Shown: piece by piece, positions 5,220 through 6,632 of the stretch | How positions within the stretch are numbered: the first letter of the stretch is position 1 | Layout: every line of letters starts with the position of its first letter | Assembly (NCBI GenBank): GCA_044356835.1 | Contig: JBIKVK010000187.1 | Coordinates: 1-6,632, forward strand | Direction of reading: 5' to 3' | DNA from: SYIM01 sp044356835 | GTDB taxonomy: Bacteria > Pseudomonadota > Gammaproteobacteria > Burkholderiales > Burkholderiaceae_E | Length of the DNA: 6,632 nucleotides | The notes under the pieces: generated by a model | Database searches by the model: none | Told to the model about the DNA's origin: nothing | What the model saw: the letters and a program-made list of their open reading frames with translations, nothing else | Position numbers and translations under genes: made by a program

Positions 5220-6212
5220 ATGGGCCTTCCTCATGATCATGGCCGACGTCAGCTGATCAAGGCGGCAGCGCTCGCGCCTGCATTGGTTGCGCTCCCGTGT
5301 GCGGCACAGCCTGCGGCCAGCTTTCCGTCCCGCCCGGTGCGCTGCGTCGTAGGCTTCCCGCCGGGCGGGGCTGTCGACGCCAATGCGCGTGTGATCACTC
5401 AGAAGCTTTCTGAATATTGGAAGCAACCGGTCGTGGTCGAAAACCGTGGGGGCGCGGGCTCGACCATTGGGGCCAGGGTTGTGGCAACGGCGCCGGCTGA
5501 CGGCTACACCTTCCTGATTGTGTCGCCAGCGCACGCCATCAACGCCACCCTATACAAGAAGCTGCCGTTCGACACGGAGAAGGCGTTTGCGCCGGTGGCC
5601 AAGCTCACCTCCTCGCCCTTGATCGTGTACGTCCATCCGTCAGTCCAGGCGCGCTCAATCGCCGAATTGATCGCCCTGGCCAAGGCCCAGCCGGGCCGGC
5701 TCAACTATGCATCCTCGGGTAGCGGTACCTCCACGCACCTGGCTGCTGCGCTCTTCAACCAGAGCGCCGAGACCGACATCGTGCATGTACCCTTCAGCGG
5801 CGGGGGCCCGGCCTATACGACATTGATCGCCGGTGACGTTCAGCTGCATTTTGGCGGCCTCGAAGGCTTGCAGCATGTGCGAAGCGGCCGGCTGCGCGCG
5901 CTTGCCGTGACGACCGCAAAACGTTTCCCGATGACCCCGGAACTGCCCACCATCGCCGAATCAGGATTGAACGGCTTTGAGGTGCAAAGTTGGTATGGCG
6001 TTTACGTGCCGGCGGGTACACCCCAAGCGATCGTCGAAAAGCTGAACGCGGACATCAACCACGTGCTCCAACTGCCGGAGGTGCGCGATCAATACGCCCG
6101 AATGGGGTTTGAAATCGAAAAGTCGACCCCGGAGCAATTCGCCGCGTTCACGCGCCAAGAGATCGAGAAATGGCGGGGCATCGTGATCTCCGCAAAGCTC
6201 CAGGTCGATTGA
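5220..6212 (+). CDS. Bug-family (TctC-like) periplasmic solute-binding protein
   Basis: A 330-residue protein starting at ATG 5220, with CCGGAG at 5208-5213 (6-nt spacer). Residues 1-29 form an export signal with a twin-arginine-like RRQLIKAAA and a hydrophobic core, ending in CAAQ, so Tat export is likely. Mature family landmarks are FPSRPVRCVVGFPPGGAVDA (35-54), a QPVVVENRGGAGSTIGA stretch, a VATAPADGYT segment, and P-G-x-LNYASSGSGTSTHLAA followed by HVPFSGGGPAY. Bug proteins bind organic acids (citrate, aspartate, nicotinate, aromatic acids and others) by a two-water carbonyl-binding mode and feed tripartite tricarboxylate transporters or act in sensing. Burkholderiales encode many orphan copies. 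No TctA/TctB membrane genes are next to it here, since the next gene is convergent, so it must share a transporter encoded elsewhere or act otherwise. Ligand unknown. Confidence 0.95.
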   Translation: MGLPHDHGRRQLIKAAALAPALVALPCAAQPAASFPSRPVRCVVGFPPGGAVDANARVITQKLSEYWKQPVVVENRGGAGSTIGARVVATAPADGYTFLIVSPAHAINATLYKKLPFDTEKAFAPVAKLTSSPLIVYVHPSVQARSIAELIALAKAQPGRLNYASSGSGTSTHLAAALFNQSAETDIVHVPFSGGGPAYTTLIAGDVQLHFGGLEGLQHVRSGRLRALAVTTAKRFPMTPELPTIAESGLNGFEVQSWYGVYVPAGTPQAIVEKLNADINHVLQLPEVRDQYARMGFEIEKSTPEQFAAFTRQEIEKWRGIVISAKLQVD

Positions 6213-6217
6213 GTTGC

Positions 6218-6231
6218 TCGAGCGGGCTCGA
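6218..6231. terminator. Possible bidirectional hairpin between convergent genes
   Basis: A perfect inverted repeat TCGAGC-GG-GCTCGA sits in the 25-bp gap between the Bug stop and the GST stop. It could form a GC-containing stem (5-6 bp) for both strands. There is no T-run on either side, so it is at best a weak or factor-assisted terminator. Confidence 0.3.
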
Positions 6232-6237
6232 CCGGAT

Positions 6238-6632
6238 TCACCGACCCAGCCGATACGGCTCCTCGAAGTCCAGGAAGTCGTGCTCGAGGAGCGCCGCATC
6301 GACCCAGGCGCGGACACTCCGAAGCTCTCTCACGCGGTCCATGTAGGCGACGACCTCGCTGGGCACGGGCAAGCCGTAGGTGACCAGTCGCATGACGACC
6401 GGCGCGAAGTAGGCATCTGCGATTGAGAATCGACCGAACAACATGGGCCCGCCGTGCTCTCGAAGCAATTCAGACCACATGTCCACGATGCGCGCCAGGT
6501 CCTTGCGAACACCCGGCTTGTCCCGCAGCGCGAGTGCGCCCACTTCAGGCAGGTATGCCTCGATATTCATGGGGCACGCGCCTCGCAATGCGGAAAATCC
6601 CGCGTGCATCTCAGCGCAGAGGCTACGAGCGC
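6238..6632 (-). CDS. Glutathione S-transferase family protein, C-terminal part (cut by window edge)
   Basis: The open minus-strand frame enters from the right edge (ARSLCAE before the first internal Met at 6609-6607) and ends at TGA 6240-6238, giving about 130 residues. It is the all-helical C-terminal domain of a GST. The opening RSLCAEMHAGFSALRGACPM matches the first helix region of many bacterial GSTs. FGRFSIADAYFAPVV holds the S-I-A-D N-capping box conserved in GST folds, and DRVRELRSVRAWVDAAL is a late helix. The N-terminal thioredoxin-like glutathione-binding domain lies outside the window, so the internal Met at 6609 is unlikely to be the true start. GSTs conjugate glutathione to electrophiles or isomerise or reduce metabolites; which applies here cannot be told. 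It is convergent with the Bug gene and probably not part of that transcript. Confidence 0.85.
   Translation of the reverse strand, partial: ARSLCAEMHAGFSALRGACPMNIEAYLPEVGALALRDKPGVRKDLARIVDMWSELLREHGGPMLFGRFSIADAYFAPVVMRLVTYGLPVPSEVVAYMDRVRELRSVRAWVDAALLEHDFLDFEEPYRLGR

Noticed and set aside
4497..5534. 345-codon minus-strand frame opposite the dioxygenase and the start of the Bug gene
   Set aside because: It spans two well-supported genes on the other strand and the gap between them, shows low-complexity Arg-rich composition and has no family resemblance.
1..6632. CRISPR array, tRNA, rRNA or riboswitch
   Set aside because: No regularly spaced repeats longer than the 12-bp pair, and no tRNA-like cloverleaf or known structured-RNA motif, was noticed on either strand by eye.

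Overview
The window is GC-rich, with strong G/C bias at third codon positions and GTG/TTG start codons. It carries a Bug-family periplasmic binding protein, a CaiB/BaiF-type CoA-transferase and an MmgE/PrpD protein side by side. Together these point to a betaproteobacterial chromosome (Burkholderiales, e.g. Alcaligenaceae, Burkholderiaceae or Comamonadaceae); the exact genus cannot be read from the sequence.

Layout. (1) Positions 1-965 form a toxin-antitoxin patch. On the minus strand are the first 26 codons of a MazF-type toxin (running off the left edge) and, just upstream of it, a MazE-like antitoxin that has lost its recognisable N-terminal DNA-binding part. Divergently, on the plus strand, is a complete two-gene module. 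Its antitoxin has a Phd/YefM-type N-terminus and a CcdA-like C-terminal tail, and its toxin belongs to the CcdB (gyrase poison) family. (2) Positions 966-1264 hold no convincing gene. They contain a 12-bp direct repeat spaced 21 bp apart that resembles the terminal repeats of IS21-type elements, so this may be an insertion-sequence scar bounding the toxin-antitoxin patch. (3) Positions 1265-6212 are a metabolic cluster. An MmgE/PrpD-family protein on the minus strand is divergent from a three-gene plus-strand unit: a class III CoA-transferase, a TauD/TfdA-type 2-oxoglutarate/Fe(II) dioxygenase, and a Bug-type (tripartite tricarboxylate transporter) solute-binding protein with a Tat-like signal. 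Spacings of 54 and 60 nt and good Shine-Dalgarno sequences suggest one transcript. (4) Positions 6238-6632 are the C-terminal part of a glutathione S-transferase-like protein on the minus strand, convergent with the Bug gene.

Working model (inference): the Bug protein captures an organic acid in the periplasm, the CoA-transferase activates it or an intermediate as a CoA thioester, the dioxygenase hydroxylates or cleaves it, and the MmgE/PrpD protein carries out a lyase, dehydratase, decarboxylase or epimerase step. The substrate is not identifiable from the sequence. The two items most worth a second look are the hybrid Phd/CcdA-CcdB module and the four-gene catabolic cluster.
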